From assembly GCA_032622095.1 (NCBI GenBank), contig CP136063.1:215407982-215471981 (forward strand): a stretch of DNA of 64,000 nt, read 5' to 3'. Both the position numbers and the translations under genes were made by a program. The notes beneath the pieces are model-generated. The model had not been told where the DNA came from and made no database searches. It saw only the letters and a list, made by a program, of their open reading frames with translations. How positions within the stretch are numbered: the stretch's first letter is position 1; each line of letters opens with the position of its first letter. Positions 46,115 to 57,271 of the stretch are shown here, piece after piece. This stretch comes from Siphonodentalium dalli (Eukaryota > Mollusca > Scaphopoda > Gadilida > Siphonodentaliidae).

Positions 46115-46900
46115 TCACCCTAGTTAAGTGGTCCTACTGATTTGCTATATATGATGCTGGTGGGGCAAAATGATGTTGTTAAGAAAAAGTACCATTATTT
46201 TTTTCTTCTATATAATAAATTTGTCATTTTCTTGATCTTTGGCTAATCCGATCGAATAGAGGAAATGTCATTATGTGTATTAAATATTCAAAAACATAAA
46301 CATTGTAAAATATTTTTATAATGGCACGTTTGGTTGTTGTAAGCCGACAATAATCAATATATAGAGGATCTCACATGAGTTTCTATTTTATACGGAATTT
46401 ATCAACCGAGTTCACTAAATTAGATTTGAGCCGAGGTTTACCGAGGCTCAAATATAATTTAGAGGACGAGGTTGATAAATTACGTATAAAATAGGACGAG
46501 TGTGAGATACCTTTTATCACATGATCAAATAAACCCGAAGCAACGCGCAATATTCATCGAAAACAACAATCATAAACTACAGCGATCGCAAGTTATTTGA
46601 AGAACGCCGTGACGTCATCGCACGCGCTGATATTAAACGTGTCTATTACCGATAATTATGAAACTGCTTTTATGGCCAAATTATGTGATAAAAGGATGTT
46701 TCATACAGCCACTGGCATATTCTCAAATCGCTCGGATAAGCCGAACACCGCGTAAATGAATATTTTAGAAAAATATCACGGTAATTTTGCTCAACATATA
46801 GCATCGTTTGCCATATGATGACTTTAGAAAATATAACGTTATATTTCTTAACAGCGTCAGTTTGCCCTACCAGCATCATATCGATTTAGCAGGGGTGTTA
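46115..46900. mobile_element. TIR element (3688 family) split by palindrome C
   Basis: The left part, CACCCTAGTTAAGTGGTCCT to about 46360 (GTAAAATATTTTTATAATGG, GTTGTTGTAAGCC), and the right part, from about 46690 (GTTTCATACAGCCACTGGCA to ATCGATTTAGCAGGGGTG), are contiguous in the copy at 49836-50360. In between lie palindrome C and about 180 bp that end with an inverted CCTTTTATCACAT/ATGTGATAAAAGG pair (46510-46695). Confidence 0.7.
46364..46510. repeat. Imperfect palindrome C with same-direction CGAG sites
   Basis: The arms (CTATTTTATACGGAATTTAT / ATAAATTACGTATAAAATAG and others) pair well. All five CGAG words (46407, 46432, 46442, 46467, 46497) and a TGAG (46376) read in the same direction on the plus strand and face each other across the fold. 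No CTCG is present on the plus strand. The end ATATAGAGGATCT is shared, inverted, with palindrome B at 57261-57271. Confidence 0.85.
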
Positions 46901-46987
46901 CTGTTTTTGGTGTTGTATATAGACAGGGTCACGCATCCAATGTTCGGACGATACCTATTTCTCTATAATGTACAACGACAGTTCCTT

Positions 46988-47368
46988 AAAGACATATTAT
47001 GGACTTGTTCGGGTGCGTAAAACTGGTAAGATAGTACTCATGCGTTAGGCCAACCTGGGGAATGTAGCATTGTACTAACATCGCCGAAAATTTCAAAGAA
47101 ATCGACAATACCACTACGTAGAAAACATCGTCTGAACTACGCTCAATTGTAAACATTTGCACCTCGATTCGGGACGCAACTATAATCGACGATAAACTGA
47201 CACAAACGATTCCGCCATCGAGTCATTGCATTTAATTAATATATCAGAATGACGGTGTGTGTTGTCAATTTGGATTAATATTCGTAAAAATAACTACTTT
47301 AAGCAAGATTATTCTCCATTTCTATTTGATCACCATACCGGAGTGTGTAACATCACTTTAATACTCTC
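46988..47368 (+). repeat. ~380-bp dispersed duplicate, unoccupied copy
   Basis: Partner of 42335-43350 without the fold-back element. The region corresponding to the duplicated AAGGCGCTAT is present once (ATGCGTTAG…CCAACCTGG). Confidence 0.8.
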
Positions 47369-47399
47369 AAATTAAGGATATTCTTCTGCGAGTGCAGGA

Positions 47400-47480
47400 A
47401 GCGTAACCACCCGAAACATGGACAACCCGACCGGCCGACCCGGGACAACCCGACTCAGGGACAACCCGACCCGGACCTTA
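47400..47480 (+). repeat. GACAACCCGAC short tandem repeat
   Basis: Four imperfect copies of GACAACCCGACC-type words with interspersed CCGGCCGACCCGGG. GC-rich in an AT-rich setting. Confidence 0.7.
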
Positions 47481-48264
47481 AAATTGTAACCATGACCGAA
47501 GGTTTGGTGGGACAACATTCCAACATTTTGTCTCCCGGTGAAGACTTTCTACATGTAATTGGCCTGGAATTTCCAGTGTAATTATAAGTTCATGTGTGCA
47601 TGTTTCACCTGAAAACATTGTTTGAACACTACAAAAGAGGCCATTATACAGGGATGCCGGGGTAGAGGGGAAACGGACACAGAACGTGTCCGCTCAGGAT
47701 CTCTAAAATGTAAAATTCATGAAATATCGGGAGCAATGAAACTTTTATAAACTATAGAACATTAAATATATAGGTTAATTTTTGTAATGTTGCTTGAACA
47801 AGAGCCTTCAAAATGTAGTAAAATTCTGCTTTTGACACTTTTTTTTTTACATTTGATCGATGTTTTCGTTTTTTTGCTTGAATGATAAAGCTGCCCCCTG
47901 CCGTTGCATGCTTATTATGGTGTTCGCGATCGCCCAAGTTTCGGATTCGAACACTCACTTCTTGGCGAAATCAGTATATCTTTGGATAATAATACATTTT
48001 GTCCCCAAGGTTGTTCTGTCCTGCTCCACTTTACTTATATCAAGTCTCCACCACTCGTCTAAAAATTGTTGGTGGTTTAGTATCTTTCAAATAAAGCCAG
48101 GTAAACAGTATTCTTCGTTTTATAAATTTATATATATACCGAAGTGCCGTTCATACGGATTGCCCGTATACATGTACGCAACATTATATATGCCTAATTG
48201 CTCAGTTTTCCCGAACAACACTGACGTGTGGTGGCTGAGGTCGATTGAGGCATTCATTGTATAA
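47481..48264. other. Unannotated stretch
   Basis: The 134-codon plus-strand frame at 47860-48264 ends in the MITE border and shows no recognisable domain or repeated motif. It may be chance in AT-rich DNA. Confidence 0.35.
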
Positions 48265-48646
48265 CCCTTTACCCAACAGAACGGCCCTGTGCCAATGCAT
48301 TCTCTTATATATGCGAGTCGACCATAGGTCGCCTCGCATATATAAGAGAATGCATTGGCTTAACACATTAAAAATTATAAAATTGTTAAAGAATGTAAGA
48401 AAAAATGGTAAAAAGTGTTAAAAAAAGATTTTTTTTAGGCCAATGCATTCTCTTATATATGCGAGGCGACCTATGGTCGACTCGCATATATAAGAGAATG
48501 CATTGGCACAGGGCATAACTGTAACTATCACAATGTGGTCAAGGAGCCGGTTCCAATGATATCCATATTTGTATGGTTCTATTGAGACAGACCGAAGATA
48601 TTTTAGGCTGTTGAAGCTTTATTTGGCCGGTTTGTTGGGTAAAGGG
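48265..48646. mobile_element. MITE type A, complete (382 bp)
   Basis: Ends CCCTTTACCCAACA and TGTTGGGTAAAGGG, followed by TTAA on the right and ATAA on the left (one change). Two 69-bp hairpin modules (48291-48359 and 48439-48507) lie within, joined by AAATTATAAAATTGTTAAAG. The unique right part contains AACTATCACAATGTGGTCAA. The TTAA-like site and CCCTTT end point to piggyBac-type mobilisation (inference). It is the template for reading the composite at 23546-26116. Confidence 0.88.
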
Positions 48647-49518
48647 TTAACCATTGACAAACATATAGAAGAACATTCCCGAATTTTTATTCAGTTTGGG
48701 GAAATTTGTACTATAAATCCCCTAATTTTAATAAACTTTAGAAATGGGCTATTACGTGAAAAACATAAATCTTCAAATTTGTATTCATATATTTAATTTA
48801 ATTTTTGCCAGCTTATATCATAATCTATACGTTTGCTCGCGTGTATTATTATTTTAAGTTATTATTAATAAATAACAAACAAATACTCACCAGAATAGGA
48901 AGAAATAATAACGATGAACTGTAACAATAAATCAAATCGAAAAAGCCGATCAGGAGCCGGGAAATTTAGCCTCCTTAATCCGAAAAACATAGTTCAATCC
49001 GTATCCATGTACGCCAGCCACTCCAGAGAAATATTTAGTCCGCTGCCTAAAAACATCCAAACGAACAATAAACTTGTTTAAATTATTAACGGCTATTGAA
49101 TAAACAGTTTCGATTCCATGCCTCCGTCTGACTAGGTATATTTGTGGGAGTGGAGAGTTGTGATCGATCACATGAGATCGTCGCGATAGCACTGATCGAG
49201 AGTTTTAATCCGAATGCCTCATCGAACAGACCGCTGTTGTATTTGGCTATTCGAACGCACACTACTGTTGTGTTTGACTATGTGGCTATCGTAAGTGCGC
49301 GCTAAGCTTTCGTGGTTCGCTGTCGGGACTTCAGTGATTAGTTCTTCCGTGGAACTGGTTGGCTGTTGTATCAATGATCTCTGAAATATATAAAATTTAA
49401 AAGCATTAGCGCCAATAAACACATGGTTCGTCACGCACTAAGGATTATAGAAATGACATTAAAGTGATCCATCGATCTTTTATTGACGTTCTCGATGACT
49501 GCAGTTCGTTCCGAGAAC
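48647..49518. other. Unannotated stretch with unrecognised minus frames
   Basis: The minus-strand frames at 48950-49192 (80 codons) and 49219-49434 (71 codons) have ordinary amino-acid composition but no recognised motif, and they are in different phases. No splice-site pair was convincing. Confidence 0.35.
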
Positions 49519-49780
49519 TACCCCTGATTAATAGGTCCTGCTAATTTTCTATGATGCTGGTGGCCCGGCTGAATTCATATGATGCTGGTAGGGCAAACTG
49601 ATGCTGATAAGAAATGTACCGTTATATTTTCTAAAGTTGTCGTGTTCGCGGTGTCTGTATGATACATTCAAGAATCGATAAAATATTTTTTTTAATAGCC
49701 ATCTTGATTAAAGTCGGTTTGCAACAACCAACACGGCCATTATTAACATAATGATGTAACATATTATATCATGCCATGAA
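49519..49780 (+). mobile_element. Left half of the 3688-family element
   Basis: CCCCTGATTAATAGGTCCTG, GCTAATTTTCTATGATGCTG and GTAGGGCAAACTGATGCTG lead to CGGTTTGCAACAACCAACAC. The right terminus is missing. Confidence 0.65.
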
Positions 49781-49835
49781 TATCTACTATAGCCTATACG
49801 CCCGTAGGGATCTGGCGAATTCAGTTGTTAACACC

Positions 49836-50360
49836 ACCCCTGGTTAAGTTGCCCTGCTAATGTGCTGTGATGCTGGTGGGTCCTGCTGAATTTCTATGAT
49901 GCAGGGAAAACTGACGCTGTTAAGAAAAAGTACCGATTTATTCTAAAGTTATCATTTTCGATGTGTTCGGATAATCTTAACATCGGCATTAGAAAAAGCA
50001 TTATGTGTTTCAAACATTCAAAATAATACATATTGCAACATATATTAATACTGGTTGTATTGTAGTTTTTTGTAAATCGACTATAATCAAGATGGCTATT
50101 AGCGTCGTTTTGCAAACACTAGCGCAGCCATTGAATTTTTCAAATATAAATATGTTCTTGAATGTTTCATACAGACACTGCATGATTGTTTTCTCAAATC
50201 GCTCGGATTAGCCAAACAACGCGAAAATGACAACTTTAGAAAAAATAACGGTACTTTTTCGTATAACGGCATCAGTTTGTCCTACCCGCACAATAGCAAT
50301 TCAGCAGGACCCAACAACATCATAGCATGCTAGCAGGACCACTTGAACATGGGTGAATTA
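49836..50360. mobile_element. 3688-family TIR element, complete (~525 bp)
   Basis: Left CACCCCTGGTTAAGTTGCCC and right GCAGGACCACTTGAACATGG are inverted partners. Inner landmarks are GTTAAGAAAAAGTACCG, AGCCAAACAACGCGAAAATG and ATAACGGTACTTTTTCG. It has only two to three copies of the terminal ATCATAGCA word, against ~12 in the copy at 3688. Confidence 0.8.
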
Positions 50361-50379
50361 CCAAGTGATGACTTGACAC

Positions 50380-51590
50380 TTCTGTAGAAAAATAAGAGAG
50401 TTGAGCAATGCTCTTTATTCCTGGTCCAATGTATGTCTCTACTTTCCAATGAATTTTAGAGCGAATATTTTATGAAAATAGTGATAAGTGAATACTATAG
50501 AATGCCCCTGTCATATGCTATATAATGATCAGTCATAACAACACTCATCAATACGCATTTGACCCTAGAGTGCAGAAGAACTCGTTAATATAAAGCACGG
50601 TATATGGGAATCACTCAGTGGGCTTGAGGGACTATATGCGGATGGAATTCCAATTCATATACTTGACTTAGTCAATATTTATGATTAATTCTCTGCGATA
50701 TTTAAGTTTTCATGCACGCAGTTCAGGTAACATAATCCATTATATGTCACGTGACCTTGGAAACTCAAGGGGGTGAACATGTTTGTTATTAATGTTCCAC
50801 TCTACGTGGACAACTTGCAATGGATTTTACAACGAATGTTTAATGAAAATATTGCATGAGAGTGTAACTAAAAAGAGTTCTGATTGAATATATCAGTATA
50901 TACATGTAATTATAACGAAAATACATTTTACCCTAGAATGCAGAAAGGCTCTTTAATATATATTATTGTATGGGCACCACTGAGTGGGGCCTGAGGGTGG
51001 ATTTCCAATTCCCACATGAACTGATTAACACGTTCTATATATACTAAATGGATTCTCTCACCCAGCTACGTATAAAAGTATACGCTGCAGCAAATGGTAT
51101 ATTATTCATTTGGAGGGAAAATGAGCAGACGATAGTAAGACAGGATAATAAGTGCAGAAGTATTCATATTTTTTGGTGGGAAATGTTCAGATAATAAGTT
51201 TAACAAAACGACATATGGTTGAACTTATTAACTAAACATTTCCTAAGGGAAATACTCGTCAATGAGTATTTAGTATAGAATTGGTTAATGTGTATATTAA
51301 CCCACTGACATTTAAGTCCGCACGTATATACGATGTGGCTGGTCTGACATGAAACATTCCATGCGTCATGTGACCTTGCTACTAAACCTTGTCGAACTGC
51401 ATTTTGATTAACGGGCCATTATATTATGTGGACACTTTTCGATGAATTGTATAACAAATGTTCCATGGAAGTCCTAAAATATTAATGTAACAAAAAAGAG
51501 TCACGATTGAATGTTCAGCGTATAATTACAACAAACATCATTCATTAATAGCCTTGCCCGCGGGGTGGGCGCAGAAGGACTCTTAGTCGT
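50380..51590 (+). repeat. Old large tandem repeat, about three units
   Basis: Words such as CAATG(A/G)ATTTTA(G/C)A(G/A)CGAAT, TTTGACCCTAGAGTGCAGAA / TTTTACCCTAGAATGCAGAA and 'GTAAC(T/A)AAAAAGAG' recur near 50450-50600, 50815-50960 and 51430-51580. Divergence is high and unit borders are unclear. A GGAAATACTCGTCAATGAGT segment at 51248 carries the CTATACTAAATACTC word in inverse orientation. Confidence 0.5.
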
Positions 51591-51930
51591 GCACACAACA
51601 GACAGATCCTATTCTTTTATATAGAGATATAATATGTATTATGCTACTTCAATATATCCTCGTGCAGATAGGTTCATGTTGGACTTATCTGATTCTGAAT
51701 AGGCCCACAGGGCCACCAACAGCATAGCACCCTAGCAGGACCACTTGAACATGTGTGATCTTTATTTCATTAAACAAATTTAAATAATTTGTTTGGAAAA
51801 CTAACGCCGTTATGACCACCGCCTTGGAACCCCGAGTCACCACACCTAATTTGATTGAAAATCGGACCAGCAGCCTGTGAGAAAAATCTGGACAGACGGA
51901 CGGACAGACAGACAGATCCTACTCTTTTAT
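51590..51930 (-). repeat. Dispersed repeat with GACA microsatellite, copy 2
   Basis: Inverse relative of 15280-15450: AACTAACGCCGTTATGACCA, ATTTGATTGAAAATCGG, GACAGACAGATCCTACTCTT. A further partial copy (GACAGATCCTATTCTTTTAT) is at 51599, so two tails lie in tandem, as in the 15-kb copy. Confidence 0.65.
51710..51745 (+). mobile_element. Right terminus of a 3688-family element
   Basis: CACCAACAGCATAGCACCCT and AGCAGGACCACTTGAACATG match the right end of the copy at 49836-50360 with no body upstream. Confidence 0.6.
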
Positions 51931-51959
51931 GTATAGATTGAGTCGCCGTAATTATTATG

Positions 51960-52100
51960 CTGGTGAATATGCTGCTGATGATGATGATGATGATGCTGAT
52001 GATGATGATGATGACGACGACGACGACGACAACGACGACGTTGACGATGACGATGACAATGACGATGATGATGAGATTATGATGATGATGAAGGTGGTAG
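51960..52100 (+). repeat. GAT/GAC trinucleotide microsatellite
   Basis: Runs of GATGATGAT, GACGACGAC and mixed triplets. The apparent Asp-rich and Ser-rich open frames on the two strands are products of the repeat. The adjacent TAGTAATAATTATGATA and AAGTCACTATAATTATTTGT (52092-52170) match, inverted, the flank of the microsatellite at 59404. Confidence 0.95.
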
Positions 52101-52398
52101 TAATAATTATGATATGGATGATTATGATGATGATATTGATGCAAGTCACTATAATTATTTGTATTCATGTGGAACCACCAGGCTGAATGTCAACCGCAGC
52201 GTCGGTGTATATTATGTACATATACGTGCATATCCCATGTTTTCATCTAGCTCTATATAGATTGCATACTATCTCCATTTACATTTATTATTATAGATTT
52301 ATTTACACTGGATCAGCGAATAAAGCATGTGTACGAAACCACTTAGTTTTTCTGTTGATTATTTTCAAAATCTCCCCTTTTTTTTAGTTCAACTTATG

Positions 52399-52486
52399 AC
52401 CACGTGATCCATAGCTTGAGACCACGTGATTCATAACTTGAGCCCACGTGATTCATAGCTTGAGGTCACGTGATTAATGATTGTGG
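52399..52486 (+). promoter_or_regulatory. Four CACGTG E-boxes at exact 22-bp spacing
   Basis: CACGTG occurs at 52401, 52423, 52445 and 52467, within four copies of a 22-bp unit CCACGTGATTCATAGCTTGA. CACGTG is the established core of bHLH(-ZIP) factor sites (Myc/Max, USF, CLOCK types). Twenty-two base pairs is close to two helical turns, so the sites would face the same side of the DNA. No transcription unit is visible nearby, so regulatory use is inference; it may simply be a short minisatellite. Confidence 0.55.
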
Positions 52487-53695
52487 AGTAAAGTACACGC
52501 GGCTCGGGTCATTAACCGGCACTGTCATGCTGACTAGGCCTAATCCACTCCCATTATTATAAAGATATCTCAGCGAACTCAAGTAAACTCGAAGGCACGT
52601 CACTTGATGTCATTCGATTGTCATTGACTCTTCACGTAATTAATTATTAAAGAAGTTATGTTTGCTTTTATCAATACCAGCGAGTTCTGGGGTTGCCTTT
52701 GATTATAGCGCCACCGTGCCATGAACCCACGATGTAAGCATCCAGATACGAGATGGAGCTAAGTAAACTTGACTATATGTCACCGTGCCTTGTGTCATAC
52801 AAAACGCATTGTAATATTTACAGATACATGTATAGTCAATGGATGTTTGTACCTCAAAGCAAGTTTCATACACATGCAGGTGTGGGCCATGGCAAAGATT
52901 AGACTACGTGTAATGTGTCCACCTATATCATTGGTTGACATTCATGATAATGACACTCAGTTTCCTGGAATTGGAATCTAGGTGTCTATAGTTTGGGAAA
53001 ATATATGCTACAGATTACAAAATAACCACCTCCATTAAAATAGCACCCAATGTAATAGGACACCAGTATGTATATATTCTGGAATTTCTGGCAAAACCAA
53101 CCGATCGTTCAATTGTATTCACTATACATCATTTAATTTGAAATAATATGGCCAGAATCCCAAAAGATTAAGTTTTCTTTAAAATTCCATACTGCATCTT
53201 TTATAATAAATGTGTCATGCCTCATAAGGTACTGGGACAAACATAATAGGACATTTAGTTGTCAGTTGATAAAGAAACATGTTTAATAACCGAGTGAGTC
53301 ACAATTTGTTACACTTTCGGAATATTCTTAATCAACTGACAAAAACAATGCCTGGCAAATTTACAGTGTACGAACCCCTAAGTGTAAAATGTGTTGGTTT
53401 TAGACCAGAAGTCACGTGTATTCTTACTTTCGGTCAATTTTGGGACTGAAATGACTATCAATTGGGATATTTATAGGGGGTGTCAAGTTATAAATTTCCA
53501 GCAGTTTGAACACCTGAGGTACCAGTGTGAAATATCTAGATCATACCATGAATCTCTACTCCGGCTAAAGCCCGTAGAGTTGGGACATTCGCCTACAGTG
53601 GTGTACATTATTAAAGGCACGGGCGGCGTTCGTTGCAGAAATATTCATATTTGTTCAAATCGCCATCAATGGAAGGAATATTAAACTATATATAT
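52487..53695. other. Mostly unannotated
   Basis: The segment 53535-53580 (ATCATACCATGAATCTCTAC, GGCTAAAGCCCGTAG) recurs at 49760-49805 and inverted at 55425-55470. The segment 53405-53460 (TATTCTTACTTTCGGTCA, GGGACTGAAATGAC) resembles 59730-59770. No gene recognised. Confidence 0.4.
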
Positions 53696-53699
53696 ATAT

Positions 53700-54875
53700 T
53701 ATAATTTTTTTAGATAATAATATTTAATTGATAAAAATGCATAAAATATGCAAACAATACAATTAATCATCCATTTAGGAACAAGTCCTTTCGGACTTTT
53801 AGTCCCATCAACATATATTATATTAGCATAAATTAATGTGAGTCAATTTTAAAAAATCTGTTTCATATCTCCTGTGATACAAATGTACGTCGATTTGTTC
53901 TTTAAAGTGTAGAAGTGTAGGAGCTTCTACAACGATTTCGGGCAACGAGTTCCATTCTGCGCATATTCTGCTCGAAAAAAAAACTTACGAATGTCCTTAT
54001 TTTTTTAGCAAATGTTTAGTTTCCATGAATGTCCCCTGGTCGATGTATATTGCGCTTTCTGAAAGAACTGATCCGGGATGGAATTATATTGACTGCGTAA
54101 ATATTTGTAGGTTTCGATGAGATCACTTCTTAGCCTTCTGTATTTAAGGGATGGTAGATTTAGAAATACCATTCTGTCTTCATATTCGTACTTTCTGTAA
54201 CTACACACAAGGCGCGTTGCCCTTCTTTGGACACGTTCAAGCTTTTGGGATTGTCCGATAAGATATGGAGACCATACGTTATCGCAGTATTCTAATATCG
54301 GCCTCACCATTGAAGTATATAGTCGTTTCAAGATGCCCGAATGGCTGGCTGAATGTTCGGTTTATTACACCCAGGATCTGATAGGCTTTGCTGATGGCAC
54401 AGTTAATGTGGTTGTCGAATTTTAATTTATTGTCAATTGTTACGCCAAGGTCTTTCGTGTATTCCTCAGAATTGATGGAATGTCGCGTATTGGTGCCCGA
54501 CATGTAGTAGGACATTTGTGGATTATTGTGGCCGAAATGGACAACATTTATTTTCGATGAATTGAAATAGAGTTGCCATTTTCGCGACCACTCACATGCT
54601 TCGTCGATGTGGTTTTGTAATATCTGTGTATTTGGATTTCCAATTATTTTCGTGTCGTCTGCAAATATTTCGCATAAGCATGTGACACTTGATGGTAAGT
54701 CGTTGATGAATATAACAGAAACAGGGTAGGTCCTAAGAGGCTACCCTGCGGGACTCCACTTGAAACCTTCCTCCAACCAGAACGTGTCGAATTCACTACA
54801 ACCCTCTGTTTTCTGTCAGACAAGAAGTTTGCTATCCATCGAACTATGGTGCTTCCTATCCCGTGTGATGTCAGT
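53700..54875 (-). pseudogene. 5'-truncated LINE reverse transcriptase (CR1/L2/Jockey-like)
   Basis: Minus-strand reading recovers the second half of a non-LTR retrotransposon RT. In order: RWIANFLSDRKQRVVVNS, SSGVPQGSLLGPTLFLL, FINDLPSSV, the catalytic FADDTK (about 54650-54670; normally Y/FADD), WQLYFNSSKINVVHFG, KDLGVTIDNKLKFDNHI, RLYTSMVRPILEYCDNVWSP, LERVQRRATRLV, and a C-terminal WNSLPEIVVEAP ending at a stop near 53823. At least three frameshifts break it (near 54717, 54331 and in a T run near 53980). The 5' end stops abruptly near 54875, the usual LINE truncation. The 3' UTR has a GGACTAAAAGTCCGAAAGGA stem near 53775-53800, a candidate RT recognition structure (inference). The element is dead. 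Confidence 0.9.
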
Positions 54876-56326
54876 TTTTTTAATCAGTTTTGTTCATATA
54901 CCAAACATAATCAGCGCGTAAATAGTATATTGTCGTCAAGACGTACGATGGTGTACGTAAACAAGAACCTGTTCGTGTTACAGAAGTTTTGCTTCTGTTT
55001 ACATAACACAGCGCAATTTTATTGGTTAATCACACACAAATGATATAAACGCTCTTTATTATTTCCATATCAGGAAAACAGTAACAAATAACGCTCTTTA
55101 TGTTTACCATACCCGGATCTAAACAAAAGCCAGGTTATGTAACTTTTTTGCTTTTGTTTACAAAAAACATTTGACAATAACATACTGTTTATGCTATATT
55201 TCTTATTGATATAAGAACAAAGTCTGTCTATATTTTACTATTCTTTCTGTTTATGGCGGTTTTCGACGGAGCTGAATATTTTAACAGCATACCCACCACC
55301 AACGCCGCCCGTATCTTTAAGGAACAGATAACAACTAAGAAATATATTCCCCGTGTTATGTTTCGACTTTATAAGATTCCCTGTCAAAACTTCAAAAAGG
55401 TGTTGTATACTGGTGGAATATAATCTCTACGGGCGTTAGCCAGATTAGAGATTCATGGCATGATCTAGGAAATATCCAACACAAGGGTGGTGTGCGATTC
55501 AAGTGGACCATCCTTGACTAGGAATTGTGTGTCTTCTTCAATTGGGGTGCAGTTGGAAATACTAAGGTGGTCATCTCAGCAGAGACCCGGTAGCCATTTG
55601 TCCCTGGTCGAACCATATAGGACTGATAAATGTGTCGACACGTTCAGCTATTCTGGAGCATTATAGCAGTGAAGGTGGGCTACGTAGTTCAACGTGGTGA
55701 AAGGTCTGTGCATATCAGATACCAGTGGAACGCCACGGTCAAATTCGGCACATTCCTGCAAGATTCGCCGGATTAATCGAGAATCACGGCTAATGTTTTA
55801 CCGCACATACCCCACGCACGATACGAGTAATACTGCCTGACTATCATCACCCCCGATGAGCCGCAATGTTACGAACTTGTGGCAGATGGGTATCCCTCAG
55901 TTTTCCTGCTCGTAGAAACATTTAAATACCCCTAATATTAGTTCCAACAACCATACACCAGCTGTTAATTTGTCCAAATAAACACGTGCTTGCTGGTGGC
56001 ATGTTTTGGTTTTAACGGAGCGGTCGGCTCCACGTGCTGAAAGCTTTTATTAATGAAGCGTGCAGCTCGGTGATGCTGATGAGCCGTGTTTTCAACGAAT
56101 CATTTAATCGCGGATCAAAGTGATTTTGTTCCTGATTTTCATCGACCCTGTCCATATACGAGATTCATTTGATCTATAGTACAGATACACACGCGTCAAT
56201 GTGTTAAGATGGTGCCGAGGTGAAAACACTTTTCACCTGTACAGGACACTCAGTGGAAATTCAAAACATTTGATGCCACTGGACTGCATTCACGGTAAAC
56301 TAGATATCTTTTTTTAAACTATATAT
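54876..56326. other. Mostly unannotated; one short ORF
   Basis: A 56-codon ATG frame at 55253-55423 starts MAVFDGAEYF and has a protein-like composition. It is not recognised and has no support beyond that. 56035-56165 is repeated at 57478-57605 (CTGAAAG, TTATTAA(T/C)GAAGCGTG, CTCGGTGATGCTGAT, TTTTCAACGAATCATTTAAT, CGCGGATCAAAGTG). Confidence 0.4.
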
Positions 56327-56555
56327 ATCAGAGTTATGGAGACACGGACTCAGTATGAGTGTTTATTGCTTCGTATGGGCTTAATTCAGTGAGCTGAACA
56401 AATTTGCATTTTTTTATTGATCGGAATGGCACATTGAGATGTGTCTCAACTCAAATCAAGCTTGGAAATAAGTCCCGATTTTCGCCCATGTCGGGGTTGG
56501 AACCCGTGTAAACCTCGTGCAGCCCAGACTACGATGATCGTATCGAGGGAGATAA
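56327..56555 (-). mobile_element. SINE-like dispersed repeat, copy 1
   Basis: Matches 59043-59275: GACACGGACTCA(G/A)TATGAGTGT, ATTGA(G/A)ATGTG/CCCC, AACTCA(A/C)ATCAAGCTTG and CCCAGACTACGATGATCGTA. The end segment, GGGGTTGGAACCCGTGTAAA, resembles an inverted tRNA box B with partner bases, so a tRNA-like head on the minus strand is possible. Confidence 0.5.
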
Positions 56556-57108
56556 TTCGTGAGACAGAAATAGGTGATATGTTTTAGCAGAAAAAATATC
56601 TATAAATATAAACTACATTAATCCTTATGAGAATCACAACAACTAAAGGCTGATATTATTATATCACATGAAACCCCTATTTATTATATTATTTAAAAAG
56701 CCATTACATATTTCCTTATATCATATAGTCCATATGTCACTCGTGGCGAATAAGCGCGTGCTTCGCGCTACTTTGGCAGCGCGCCAATAAAATTACTTTA
56801 CATTGATTAGGCGGATTAATACTATTTTTGAAAAGCCGCGCTTGTCACCAAAACCAGACAATACAAATTGATTGATTTGTTCATCGAAGCTCAATTCTAA
56901 AATTAATTGTGCAACGAAAATAGCCACAACAACAAATAAGCAAATGGGGGGACTTTAATTTTCGTCGTAGTCCCGAGCGTGCAATACTGTCGTATACGGT
57001 TGTGAAGCGTCTCAGCCAACGATGTAAATGTATGCATTTTTAAGCTTCTGTTAATGATTTTGTTTTGTTAAAAAGGCATAAAGCTTTAGTTTTTTTCATG
57101 TGATATAC

Positions 57109-57271
57109 ATATACAAGATCTTCAACGCGTTATGTTGGGATATAAGATTTTATGAAACTCGTTTGATTAATTTTATTCACAACTCGTCTACGACTCGTTG
57201 TGAATCAAATTTATCAAACTCGTATCATAAAATCTTATAACCCAACATAACTCGTTGGAGATCCTCTATAT
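57109..57271. repeat. Imperfect palindrome B with same-direction ACTCG sites
   Basis: The arms TTATGTTGGGATATAAGATT / AATCTTATAACCCAACATAA pair closely. ACTCG is present five times, all in plus orientation (57157, 57182, 57193, 57218, 57250), opposite one another in the fold. No CGAG(T) is present on the plus strand. The right end, GGAGATCCTCTATAT, is the inverse of the left end of palindrome C. Confidence 0.88.

Noticed and set aside
51770-52186. Asp-rich and Ser/Ile-rich frames
   Set aside because: They are products of the GAT/GAC microsatellite.
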